Below, piece after piece: positions 11,541-23,900 of a stretch of DNA of 64,000 nucleotides. Source of the DNA: Lumnitzera littorea (taxonomy: Eukaryota; Streptophyta; Magnoliopsida; Myrtales; Combretaceae). The stretch lies in the NCBI GenBank assembly GCA_024138015.1, contig JAMXBB010000004.1, forward strand, positions 8,689,394-8,753,393, read 5' to 3'. The notes under the pieces were generated by a model that was not told the DNA's origin, made no database searches, and was given only the letters and a program-made list of their open reading frames with translations. Position 1 is the stretch's first letter. Each line of letters opens with the position of its first letter. The position numbers and the translations under genes are program-made.

Positions 11541-12372
11541 CCTACCAGTAATAGTGGGTGGTGTTTTCTTTGTTTTATTCTTTTTTTCTTCTTTTTTTTT
11601 TAAAGTTTTTGTGGTAACTACTATCCTAAATCTATATAAGGATTAGTTTCAAACCGTAAATTGATTTGGTCGAACCACGAATCAGCTTGATATAAACTGT
11701 AGGAATCAAGCTGAATCGCCAAGCCTTAAGGATTCAGGCAGTTCATAAATCGTTAGACTAACCTTTCGGTTGCCAACTCGCCATTGAACTAATGGGTTGG
11801 TTTGACCGGTTCACCTTCTAAAAAAAATGAAAGAAAGATAGAGAGAGAAGGTAGGTCATTAAATCGAGAAAAAATAATTGGACGATATCTGTTAGATCAT
11901 AACATGTCAAAATTACCTCCTTTGCATTGGTGTATGATAATTTTTTAAAAATAATATCATCAAACTAATGATAAATGATTAATCATAAATTAATTATATG
12001 TTAATGATAGATTAAATATTTAATTTAAGTCTTTTTTGTAAAACTTGTCAAATATTAAGAACTTGAATATGAGGAAAAGATAAAATTTGAAGGGAAAAAA
12101 ATAAAAAAGTTAAAATCACATTGATTTGAAAATTAATAAAAAAAAATTATTAATGTATTTAAAAAAAAGAAATTAAAAAAAATGATTCAAGAGCCGAACC
12201 TGGCTCGAAACCACACCCCATGGACCGATTATGATTCAATGGTGACTAGGCCCGTGAACCAACGATTCCATATCAATTTAAGGTTGAGCTGGCCCGGTTC
12301 AAGTCTACACTATCCTTTGATGGTTGTGTGTTATATTGTGTGTGGGTTGCACGACCCACTATTAATGATGGG
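11541..12372. mobile_element. Candidate non-autonomous inverted-repeat DNA element upstream of AKR
   Basis: Bases 11541-11563 and 12350-12372 are imperfect inverted repeats (19 of 23 match; shared core ATAGTGGGT). Inside each end are GAACC/GGTTC-rich stretches that look like diverged subterminal repeats. There is no open frame. Length and structure suit a MITE or hAT-like relic, but a clear target duplication was not found. Confidence 0.4.
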
Positions 12373-14703
12373 TCATTGCAATATACACGCCGTTATAGCC
12401 ATTTTAGTTTCATTCCTTTTTTAGTGGATTCTTTTTTTTATTTTTCTCAAATTTTTTCCTTATTTCTAAAAATGTATTTTTTATTATTTATATTATCTAA
12501 TAATATATTTTATATTATTTATTATTTATATTATCTAATAATTTTTTAACCAATGAGGACAGGTCATGTGTTCGCTATATCTATTTAACCAAAAAAAAAA
12601 AAAAATCGGGCAATGTGTTTGTTAAAAAAAAAAAAAATCTTAGATCACCTATTTACAATTATATATAATACAGGTTATGTATTTATAATTAACTGAATTT
12701 ATTTCCGTATTTGTACTCGACTCAATTATTTGATATCAGTGTACATTCATCAAAGTATTTGCCTCGACACGATTAATCTACTAACTTTTCACATACGTCC
12801 CATGAACAATAATATGGTTTAATAGCAAGCTGAATTGTTTTTCTTTTCTTATGTTCCAATTAGACATTACGATTTTTCTTAAAAAAAGGGAAACTGAAAT
12901 TTATCATCGTATTAAAAAACTGATATTCATACTGTTGAAGTATAATGACTTAGCAAAGTGAATTGTTTAAAATGATTAGACAATAATATAGAAATTAAGT
13001 TAGTTCTTTTTTGCCATTTGGGTACAACTGTACAATAAATACAATTAGATTGTTGGTATAATTTAAAAACTGACAAGGTTATTAAGACAAATTTCCAAAT
13101 TCTTTATGATCTAGATTTATAGCGCAAACAAGTGGCACATGCATGTAGTATGTGTTACGCTCTCTATGTGGTAAACATGGTGATGCACTTTGAACAATAC
13201 TTGACAAATATGATGAGATGAATAAAGACTAGAGTTAGCAACAATCGATCTCAGCATATGGTATACTAATGTGATAGACAAGCTAGAATGGCGTTTATAG
13301 CAAGAGCAGTTCATACCAAGGATGGACTGGTCATCATACAACTGGGGATTTGATTTATATTAATTAAGTTAATATTAAAATTATTAATAAAAAAATATCT
13401 ATTTATCGGCGTAATTAAATTACATCTTGCATATAAAAATGAATCTTATCGATGATTTGACTTACAATAATTCTTAAAGCTTAATAGGAAGGAAATTTTT
13501 TTTAAAGAAATGATTAATGGTGATGTTATACTTCATAAGAAATAAAAGAATAAAATTTGTACATTTTTATTGTGCATATATATAAAATAAAATTTAATTA
13601 TTAATTTATAAAAAAAATACATTATCATATAAAACTTGTATAAATTTTGTTTAAGAAAAATAGATTAGAAAAAAAAATTTAAACACAAGAAGTTATAAGT
13701 AAAGCCAAAAGAGTAAATCGACATTTATATAAGTATTGTACTATGATAACTTTGTATGATTATTTCATTGGCAATAGTAGAGAGAGAGAGAGAGTATCAT
13801 TTTGAATCTAAATTGTTAGAAAATTAATTATTCAATAATCTACATTTATTTTTGTAAAAGAAAAAAAAAAAACACTAAACTGAGTCATATAATTGGTATT
13901 ATTTATCAATAGCTTATGCCATTGGAGTATTTGTAATAAGGGTAATGTAATTATTATATATGGCATATTACTAAAAAAAAAATAGTAATTTAAGATAATT
14001 TATTAAATATGATTTGTAATTAATTAATTTAATGTTACTAGTTATCATGGAAAAAAAAAAAAGGTTCAACAAATGCAAAAAGAATTTCATTCAAATAATA
14101 AATGTATCTTGAAAAAGTAAAAAAGCACATATCAAAGACCTCATGTTTATAAAACTAAATACCTAACCATTAGCATGTGCTTAATTTATGTTATTTATTC
14201 TTTAAAATATATAGCTAATATATTTTCTTAAAAAATTAAAATTAATCTATTTCGAGCTTGGGGGTCGAGTCTCCGATCAACCCCCTAAAACTTGTCTCTA
14301 ATTCATATGTGATATTGCAATTGATTATTGTATAAGAGTAGTTATAGTAATAAAGGTAGTAAATATTAAGACACTATTAACTATAGACTTTTGAGTTAAA
14401 ATAGCCTATTTGTCGCTCGTTAATAAGCTATTCATCATTGTTGGACTAAGTCGTCACAATGGCATCAAAGCAGTTACCAGCTGGAGACAGCTATAAGTCC
14501 CATGCGAGGCAACGTGACTTAAGAGAAGCAAAAAGGCTCTTGCTAGCTAGAATTAATACTTGTGTTTGTGAGAGTAAAACCTTTATTAGGAGGCAGACGT
14601 TTTGGAAAATATAATAGTTTTTTCCCCTTGTTTTTTAATCATTGTAGATTCTCAAATGTTTGGACTAATAAGGAGCACAAAGGAAAAATGGATGTATTAA
14701 TAT
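12373..14703. other. Gene-free AT-rich intergenic DNA
   Basis: No protein family, RNA gene or bounded element recognised. Poly-A/T tracts (12590-12640), a short GA repeat near 13778-13794, and a small GGGGGT/ACCCCC inverted pair near 14262-14285 are the only visible structure. Confidence 0.4.
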
Positions 14704-15000
14704 CACGTTTCTCATGCATAAATGATCTAAAATGGAATTAATTGGAATATAATAGAATGAGAATTAAAATTATAAATCTTTTCATGTGTTTAGAATAACC
14801 ACAAAACGGAATGGAATAAAAATACATACATAATAATATTCATCAAAAACAACTTTATTGATTATTGTATGTCATAATTAAATTAAATATTAAATAAATA
14901 ATTTTTAATTAATGAGGTGGTATAGATTCTACTTTTTAAAAACGCTTTCAAATATGAAAAATAGAATAAAGCTTATTTATTCTGAATCTATTTTCACATA
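14704..15000. repeat. Tourist-like MITE, copy 1
   Basis: Begins CACGTTTCTCATGCATAAA and contains GGAATGGAATA-type stretches and ACGCTTTCAAATATG near its far end. It aligns along most of its length with 28056-28440, including the TGTTTAGAATAACC / TGTATTTAGAAATGTCC and TAATTAAATT blocks. AATGGAAT-rich ends are common in PIF/Harbinger (Tourist) MITEs. Borders are approximate. Confidence 0.45.
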
Positions 15001-15988
15001 ACATAAGAGTAACTACTATAAGGATAAATTATCTTTTCCTCAAAATTATTCCTTTATCATTATTAATGTTATTAAGGTTGGATACGTCGCTCTTCACATC
15101 ACAAAAGGGATTATTCATCATGTATAGTATACGATGAAAACCGAAAAGAATCTAGATGCAATAGGTGTTGGAGTCATCATCGACGAAAACAATAAAGCAT
15201 GACTTCAAAACTGGGCGAAAGCAACGATTCCTTTACCATCATGTAACGCTGCCGAACTCTGAGTGCTATAGTTTGCTATTTATCGCTGTCATTCACGTGA
15301 TAGTTTTTATCATCCATGTCAAGTGTATAAAAATACTAAAATCTATAAAATTATTTATCTAAATCTCTAAATAATTCCAATAAAGTAAAATTCTTCAAAT
15401 AAATCCAAAACAACTTTTAAATAAGTTTTATAAAACTCTGAAAAAAAATTTACTAATAAAAAAATAAACTTTGATTGTTCTAACTTTTCCTTTTTTAATA
15501 GAGACTGCAGTTGCTACTCTCCATTCTAGTAAACTTAAAATCATCAGACCTTCTAACTATACTTAAGTATTTGTGCGTGAAAAATTAATTTGAAGACGTA
15601 ATATAACAAAAACATGTGCATTATATACACCACTAACAGATTATATGCGTAACGATAATAACTAATGCCACAAACACTATTTATTATCTTAATGATTAGT
15701 TGACAATCAATACAATCTCAGTATCCTGACACTTAGGATAATTTATGATTCTTGACAAGTAATATATAAATATAATACATAAATATTGGTATGGGTCATA
15801 CCTATTACTCTAGTAACCTTTTTAAGAATTTAGTTGGAACGTCTCAATATAGAACCCCCATAAAGCAAGCGAGTGACATATGATCATTAGATGCCTCACC
15901 ATCCCTCTTGAACTTTACCAAAGTGAGGTTGAAATAAAACAAGTATAAGCAACATAAAATTTATTAAGTCTAAGTTTGAATTAGTTCT
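15001..15988. other. Gene-free intergenic DNA
   Basis: The 65-codon open frame at 15165-15362 shows no family motif and is likely chance. Nothing else recognised. Confidence 0.4.
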
Positions 15989-17239
15989 TATCACGACTCA
16001 AAGGGGCTAATCATAATAGTCGTGGTATATTATACAAAAGACTATAGATTGATTTTCCTTTCAATCGACAAACTTTCGTGCAATATATAAGGCTATTACT
16101 ACAACTAACAACCTAAAGTTAGGAAGGTGTAAGTAATATCATTGTATTATAATAATAACAAAACTATTGAAATATAAATAACATACATATATAGGTATTT
16201 ATAGATAAGAAGTCGGTAATATCTCATATTATAAACTGGTAAAACATTACATTATATATTAAGGTTCAAAATCTAAATATAATAACATAAGTCCACTCTT
16301 ATTATTAATCTTACTCTCATATCGACTTACTGAGGTACTACTAACCTCAGGTATTTGGCGGCCTGACTCCATAAATAGATCAACCTACGAAAGCTAACTA
16401 TAAGGGTATAAGCTGACTAGCTTAGTGATATATTTCTCTCAACCCTATAACAAACAAGTTATATAATAATTTAATTCAATCAAATGAATGCATAAAAAAT
16501 TAGTATGCTATATAAATACATGCGAGTGACTAGGTACTGCATGTAATTCAGATTTAATGCCTTTTAAAGTCAAAGTTGGAGATACATTGGTACTAGTCAA
16601 ATTCGAGTATCATATTAGAACTTACATAATAACGAAACTCCATGTTTCGTATTAAAAAATATAATGGTATATTTATTTTCAGTTTTAGTCAAAATCTAAT
16701 TTTACGTATGATTGTGAGTAGATTCACACAGTCTTCACTTACTCCTAAACGGAGACCTTTAGACTTAACTCTTAGCTCGGCAATTGGTGCCTCCAATACT
16801 TAGTGTTCTCGTAGTTTAAAGTAAGGTCATATTGCACATATGCACCGTATAGAATACTATAATCATAATAATCAACCTAAGTATAGCTTCTCGCTACCTC
16901 AATGATGTGATAGTTGGAATTAGTTATGCAGTGTATGATTATGCGTGTTTTGATTTAGTTCTTTCAAGTTGGATAATATTAACTCCTTTTACTCAATGAT
17001 CAACAAAGTCACCGATAGATCAATTCCTATCAAATTTACTATGCAACAAACAATATATTATTGTACTTTAAAGTAAATTCACTATTAACCAATGGTATTA
17101 TATACAAGCATAACTTAACCTCACATAATATTCAATTATTAATAACAATTTATATTCGCTATCTACATACACAAGTAAGTATGGAATTATTAAGAATACT
17201 CACTTAGCCATACTCAAGTCAAAAGTCGTAATAGNAAAT

Positions 17240-17600
17240 GAAAATACTAAGTATGTATATATAAATATCTACTATACACATACATACATATAAAATAAAA
17301 TAAAAATACTGAGTATATATATACATGTACATACTTATATATACCGTATAATAAAGTATTAAGTATAATATACATATATACATCCATGCCTACATACATA
17401 TATCATATAAAAAAAATACTATGTACATATATATATATATACATACACACACATAATCACGTATACATATGCATATATACTGAAGTAAGGAAATACATAG
17501 TATATATATATATATTATATACGCATACATATATTTACATGTATATAATTAAAGAAAATACCTAATATATATATACATGTTATAGAATACATATATGTAC
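17240..17600. repeat. Degenerate AT-rich minisatellite
   Basis: Four or five diverged units of roughly 80 bp, each built as AAATACTAAGTAT followed by alternating TATATACATACATA. It expands and shrinks with short TA and CA runs. The single ambiguous base (17235) lies just before it, which suggests assembly trouble here. Confidence 0.6.
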
Positions 17601-18240
17601 AAAAATAAATAAATAGACCTACCTAATTTCTTTAATAAATTGAATGATAGAAATCCTTGTTTTACCTTCATAATGCAACACTTGGAGGAAATAAAAGAAA
17701 TGTGGGTAGCTGAATTTTTTTCTAGGCACCAACATGGCGGCAAGGAAAAAAAAAATAGGAAGAAGAAAAAAGAAAGAAAAAGGGAAGAAAAAGGAAAATA
17801 AAAATAAAAATATTTAATTTTTTCAAACATAAAAATCATATAATTAGTATTTATAAATTAATTTTGAGATTGCTATGGACTTAGCCGTATTCTTTCTACT
17901 TGCAAATACAACTTGATTACGCCTTAGATCACGACCGTGAACCTTGCCAACGATCCTCTCAGTCACTAGCTCTTTAATTCAAACTTTTCGTAAGGTTTAC
18001 GGTTAAGATCATGTTCGTGATCTTTACCCATGATCTTCTCTAACTTACATTCTCTTCGCCTTTTCGACATTTAACATCCCTAATCTATCTCAATTTAACC
18101 TTAACTCAATTAACACTCCAAATTCTTTCTTGTTTTGATCCTTCTTTTCAAATTAAAACAATGGGACACTCGATTGTGTTCCTAAACATGAAATCATTAA
18201 TAACAACAATAAATTAGTGTTCTTTGAGTTATATACCCTA

Positions 18241-18540
18241 AGGATTAAGGTTTAATACTTGTTACAACAACTATCCCCCATTCTCCCTTCAAAAACCTTA
18301 AGGAAAAAAAAATGCACCATTAGATTCGATTCACCGAATCCTTTTATTAACAAACACATCTTACCTTATTGATTCTCTTGATTCTTAAGGATTAAGGTTT
18401 AATACTTGTTAGATCGCACAACAACTATCCCCCATTCTCCCTTCAAAAACCTTAAGGAAAAAAAAAATGCACCATTAGATTCGATTCATTGAATCTTTTT
18501 ATTAACAAACACATCTTACCTTATTAATTCTCTTGATTTT
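18241..18540. repeat. Direct tandem duplication, about 147 bp unit
   Basis: AGGATTAAGGTTTAATACTT at 18241 recurs at 18388, and the text that follows (CCCCCATTCTCCC, GCACCATTAGATTCGATTCA, AACACATCTTACCTTATT) is repeated almost base for base. The second unit has a small insertion (AGATCGCAC) and few substitutions, so it is a fairly recent local duplication. Confidence 0.85.
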
Positions 18541-18949
18541 TGATCCATTAACATTCATTAGCGACTCTCACTCTTCAATCCCTCTTACTAACCCTTAAAG
18601 GAAAGCATCTTTATTAAACCCGCTTCTCTGTGATCTTTTTGTTAAAATAAAAAAAAAAAGGCTTCTTACCTCGTCCTTTGTGATTTGCGCTAAGGAATCT
18701 CTACTCTCTAAGAACAGGAATCTGTCAATAGTGCAAAGGCTCTTTTTAGCAAGAGTATGTGAATGAGCTAAGGTCATTTTCAACCCTTTAAATAATCACT
18801 TTGGCTAATTACCAAAATGCCCTTTGACTTACTTTCTTATTACCTTTTAATGCTTTGACTTGATTCTTCCTTTTTTATTATTTTATTTTATGGGGTTTCA
18901 CACATCATCTCCATAAAGGATTAACAATATATGTCTTTCGATGAATTTA

Positions 18950-19760
18950 GAGAGTAATCGAGTTGAGTTGAAGAATAGTATCGAGCTCAAACTCAAGCTT
19001 AGCTTAAAAACTCAAAACTTGCCAGTTCAATAGAGCTCTAAATTTTGAGTGCAAGCTTAACTAAAAAAAATAAGAAAAATACAAAAAAATCCATACCGTT
19101 TCATGTTTTTACGAATCAATGCTTAACCTTTTATTTAGTCCATTTTAGTCCTTAATGTTAAATTTACCAAAAAGTCCAAAGTTCCTCCATTAGTTTTTTG
19201 TTATGCGTGGATATGTTGAGGATTAAAATGGATTAAATAAAAATATTAAAAACCGATTTATATATACAAGTAAATATCAAGGACTTTTTTGTATTTACAT
19301 ATACCAATTATATGCTGACACATGTCTACAATAACGGAAAATTCAACAAAGTTTAATAGAAGGACTTATTTAATATGAGTTGAAAAGGTTGATGATTAAA
19401 ATGGATTACATGAAATGTTAAGGACTAATTCGTAAAAATATAAAACGTTAAGTGCTTTTTTGTACCTTTAAAAAAATATATATGATAAGCTTGAGTTTGA
19501 CTCAATTAACTTGATTAAACTCAAATATTTTATAATTTTTTAAAAATAATCTCGAACTTGTTTATATTTAAAAAAAAAAAGTTGTACTAAACTCAATTAA
19601 GCTCATGAATCTAACGAGCTTAGTAATCTAAAGCTCAAGTATGGTTAAATTTGTTACATAAGTAGCTCGATCTTAACTCAATTGTTATCAAATTGAATTC
19701 GAGTAAAACTTGAATTGAACTTGAGCAATTTACGAATGAGTTTGATTAATTTATACCCTA
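18950..19760. mobile_element. Inverted-repeat element nested in GAGCTCAAACTC-rich arms
   Basis: The inner element spans about 19080-19464. Its ends are long imperfect inverted repeats of about 75 bp (TACAAAAAAATCC... against ...GCTTTTTTGTA, with TTTTTACGAATYA and CCTTAA blocks on both arms). The outer arms (18950-19060 and 19480-19750) are rich in GAGCTCAAACTCAAGCTT-like words, a style seen in non-autonomous hAT/MULE relics. It seems one element landed inside another. No coding frame is present. Confidence 0.5.
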
Positions 19761-20952
19761 GGCGATACATGCATTTGTTTATTTCGATAATTTTTCATAA
19801 GGTACTTAATGTAAATAAAATATTCATAAAATAATCTAAAGTGAGAGATAATCTAGTAAAAAGCCATTCCCTTTTCTAATTCAAATAATTGCTAGAAAAA
19901 GAAAAAACCCTCTCTCTCTCTCTCTCCTCAATTCTCATCTCCGAGTGCGAAAGTGTCTTAGAGTGTAACTATGATTCAGAAGATAATCATTTTTGCATAA
20001 TTGTTAGGTACTGAATTCCTATTTGATCAAGTGAAGCCTTGGGAGCTAAATTCAAGTGAGATCTTGTTCTTTAGAAATAGAATATAAATATACATATACA
20101 AATACTAGTAAATGTGCATCTGGATTGCACATGTAAAAATAAAGTAAAAATATATTTTATAATTTACGACACACTAAATTACTATAAACGGCAACATTTG
20201 ATTTTTTTTTTTTTTTTTACTTCAATGCAAGCTTCTAAGATGGAAAATAAGAGGAGTGAGAAGTTTTTTCTATTATGTACTTGGCACTTACTATTTTAAA
20301 ATTTTAAAAGATGAATTTAAAGTGGATTTTATGGATTAAAAAAATTATTGACAGGATATATGTGAATGGAATAGCAATTGAAATGGATGTTATAGAAATA
20401 TAGGATGCTAAATAATAGTTATCAAAATTAAAATGTAAAACAATAAAAATACCAAATTTTGGTAGTTATTATATATTACTTTATTATATTGGATTATAAA
20501 TTGTTTTATGCTGTTTATGTGTATCCTAAGTTCCTTCCCCATGATCACTAGGCGGACCATGAACCGAACAATTGTTGCCTTATGGATGTATGGTTGAGAT
20601 GAAATGATTGATAATTAGGTGCCGAGACTGGTAACCATTTGGGATAGTGAAATGGTCGATATCAATATGAATGAATAGAAGCTAAATTACGAATGAGGAT
20701 GTGTAGAGAGAGATTGTCAATAAATTGCAGAAGTAATATAAGATATAGTTGTGGACAGGGCAAAGGGGGTACCATTGGCTGATGTAGGAAGTATGAGACG
20801 ATTTTATGTGTATATGTCACATAGATATCACCGATATCTTATGTTGTTCCTATGATGCTAGGGAAGTTGGTTGCTACTGTATACTGATGTCCCGATTTAG
20901 ATAACGTAATCAACCGAGATTATGTTTATTGACTGATATTTTTGCCACATTT

Positions 20953-20955
<3 letters not shown>
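19761..20955. other. Gene-free intergenic DNA
   Basis: A CT repeat at about 19911-19926. From about 20.5 kb the sequence is less AT-rich, and further right it has an LTR-like look (TACTGGGCTTCGTAATTCACCC near 21040), but no partner or border was found. Confidence 0.3.

Positions 20956-20994
<39 letters not shown>
20956..20994. repeat. (TA)n microsatellite
   Basis: About 19 uninterrupted TA units, followed by GCATTAG. Likely length-variable. Confidence 0.95.
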
Positions 20995-20997
<3 letters not shown>

Positions 20998-23900
20998 TTA
21001 GTGCGACATTTCGTATATATTTGTATGTCGGTATTTCCTTACTGGGCTTCGTAATTCACCCATTTGATAATCTCTTGAAGCAATAATATGGGAAAAAAAG
21101 GACTTAAAAAACACTCTACATTGTTTATGTGTCCTTTTGAGTTATACTAATTAATGATTTATTAAGGGAAAATCAGGAATATCAGTTAAATAGTTCTGAA
21201 AAATTCTTGAAAGTAAATGTAGCTATATCTTACATTTTTGGATAAGGAAGCAGCAGTCCATGGCATCAAGAGTTATAGAGACCCTTTAGCTAAACCAGAG
21301 ATATAGTGAATAAGGAGGTATCTAAGTTGTTCTTTTCTTGTCTATACTTCAACGCTCCTCTAAATTAAAAGGAATGTTCATCTAAAATCAGACTAATTGC
21401 AGCAGTTGAAGGACTGATTTGAGCATCATTGCTTGGGGTTATTGATTGAGCTTTTGATTACTGCTTTCGCTATCCAACCTTTCAAAGAGATTATAGGTAA
21501 GGAAAATTGCAATTGTGATCATGTTTGCGGATAAGCTGTGACATGAGATGATGAATAATAAAAATTTTTCATATACTCTTTCATCGATAATTTCCTATTG
21601 TTGATAAGTCATACGTTTGGATTTGATAATTTCTCAATTTTCATGATCAAGTGTGTATTTTGTATCTGAGCTCACAAGACATGTTCATAGTGAAATGATT
21701 AAAGTACTAAAAAGAAGAAGAAGAACAATAATTACTAGAAAGTTAGTCTAAAAGCTAAAATGTTATGATTTTATCGGGACTTATCCACTATCTATCAATA
21801 TATGTAGTGTATTCAGTATTATCGAAACCTTTTTTTTTGGCACTTGATCTTAGACTTTGATTTCTTGATTTTAACATTGAGTCTTCTTCCTCATCATTAT
21901 ATTATTATTATTATTGTTATTATTATTTATATTTTTTTTTTTTGCAGATCACTCTAGATATGATCATCTTTGTATCTGGGGTAAAATCCTCTAAATGTCC
22001 CGTTTATTACCGCATGAGTACTGAATTCATATCTATCTCCTGGATTAGTCTTCACTACTTTACTGATTTCTTACATTTTTTTCCTTTGATTTTGTTTCAT
22101 GAATTATATTTCCGTTGGTCCTAAATAATCTACTCTACTTTATGTGTTCTTTATTTATGTTACTCATAATAAACCTAAAATCCTATATCTATATTCACAA
22201 ATTTCTTCTATTTACAATTGATTAGCAAAACCTAGCACCTATTGCAAATTCATCTAAATCAACTTCTAATTCTCCTATATCACCTTCTCTTGATGTACCA
22301 TAATTATCACTAAGTTCTTCTTTTGAAGTTAATTTTATTAATCCTAAATGCCTAATATATCTTTATGTTCTTTGTTATTAAATTTACTCCAGCATAATTA
22401 ATGTTATTCATAAAATTTTATTAATTACTTAGACCATGATATTATTCTATAAGTCATTGTAACCTATCTAATGGTATGAACATTAGCCTTCCTATAGATG
22501 GACTTCATTCCCTCCTTCAACTTATAATACGTAGTTGCACCAAAAAAAAGAAAGTTCCATAAGAGCCTGCTTCTCATCAACTTATAGATATGTGTAATTA
22601 TGTAATTATATTTGTAAGTAAATTGGTCATATCCTTTAAAATCACTATAAAATTCCTTAAAAAAGCGTTTTTCTATTAATCTATGATTTTGAGTCGGCTT
22701 GAAATCCACTTACTGATATCAACTTTTCCCTGCATCCTCTTTATTACGTGATTGATCACCGTAATAAGGGCTAAACTTCAGTGAGTGCTAAAGTTGTCTT
22801 GTCGCCGATCAAGCCCTTTTACAAGCAATTTAGGATTTTTCTTTTATTTTTTTCCCAACCTCCTGTAACATCTCTATTATAAAAATGATGTTTTTAGGTC
22901 TAATGATGGTAATGGGATTCTTTTATCCGACTCTAGTTCTAGTACCGTATTTGAGACTCTACAAACTTCAATGGATCATCACTAAATTTATCCGTTGATT
23001 TCATGAGAAACTCATCCTACTTGTTTCCTCGTAGTTGCATTATGAGTAAGAATTTTGTTTCTTTCTAGACTTCGTATTAGACTGATTCTAATACTTTTTG
23101 TTATTGTCTAAGATTGTTTCCCCAAATAGTTGGAGTTTCCTCTCTTCATCACGCCTGGCTCATATTCTGTGTGCCTTTTTAGGTGGGAATTCCTTTACGG
23201 TGTATTGAACATCTCACATGATATTCAAGAATAGGGTCCACCACAGGGAATGTGTATATTCTCCTAATGACAAATTTTTGTCATCCTAGAACATTATTTG
23301 CTTCCTATGTTACCACATTTCGTTCTCTTCCTACTATTATGAAATGAGTCGGCAGGGATTAGTATTTAACTCTAAGAAATGGATCCTCTCTGATTTTATC
23401 TCATCAATCTACATCAACTTAAAAATCAATTATTGAGATTACTTAAATTTCTCAATTACCTTATTATATCATTGTAATGTCATCTTCTTTTTTGTAATTT
23501 AAACCATTAATTATGTGTAACAACATTTAAAAAGAAATAAATTGATGAAAATTGAGATAATATAAAACGGAGAAAATCCAAATCGTAACTTCCATCTCAT
23601 CACTCCTTATATATTGTATTCGACCTTGCACTATACATTTTTGATATTGTATTGGGAAGAATATTCAAGAATACAAATGGTAATAATTTGAAAGACGTAG
23701 TAACATATGTGCTTCACTTTCTGCATTTAGGATGGTTGGATCATTTTCTAAATATTGATACAACCTCAGGAATTTGTTTTGGTAACATTTGTTTTATAAT
23801 CTCCGCCTATTCAACCCTAGCAATATTCAATTTTCTATCTCCATAATTTAACCAATCGATTTGCCTATGCCCTCTTCTCTAGAAAACTGATGATCTAGAT

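Larger units (their letters stand above)
15989..18902 (-). repeat. Diverged long LTR-like block
   Basis: Opens TATCACGACTCAAAGG, resembling the TGTCACGACCC start of plant gypsy LTRs seen on their minus strand, and ends ...GGGGTTTCACA. Near 16398 the text CTATAAGGGTATAAGC...TAGCTTAGTGA parallels CTATAAGGGTATGAGC...CAGCTCAGTAAG in the long LTR at 44533. It holds a minisatellite (17240-17600), an A-rich tract and a 147-bp tandem duplication. The flanking five bases do not match well, so borders are tentative. Confidence 0.35.

Noticed and set aside
17549..17839. 96-codon minus-strand open frame
   Set aside because: Phe/Leu/Ser and Tyr/Ile runs come from an A-rich tract and the TATACA minisatellite, not from a gene.
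22200..23400. Possible Copia-type coding relic
   Set aside because: Translated text in several frames gave no consecutive family motifs; the resemblance was too weak to support a call.
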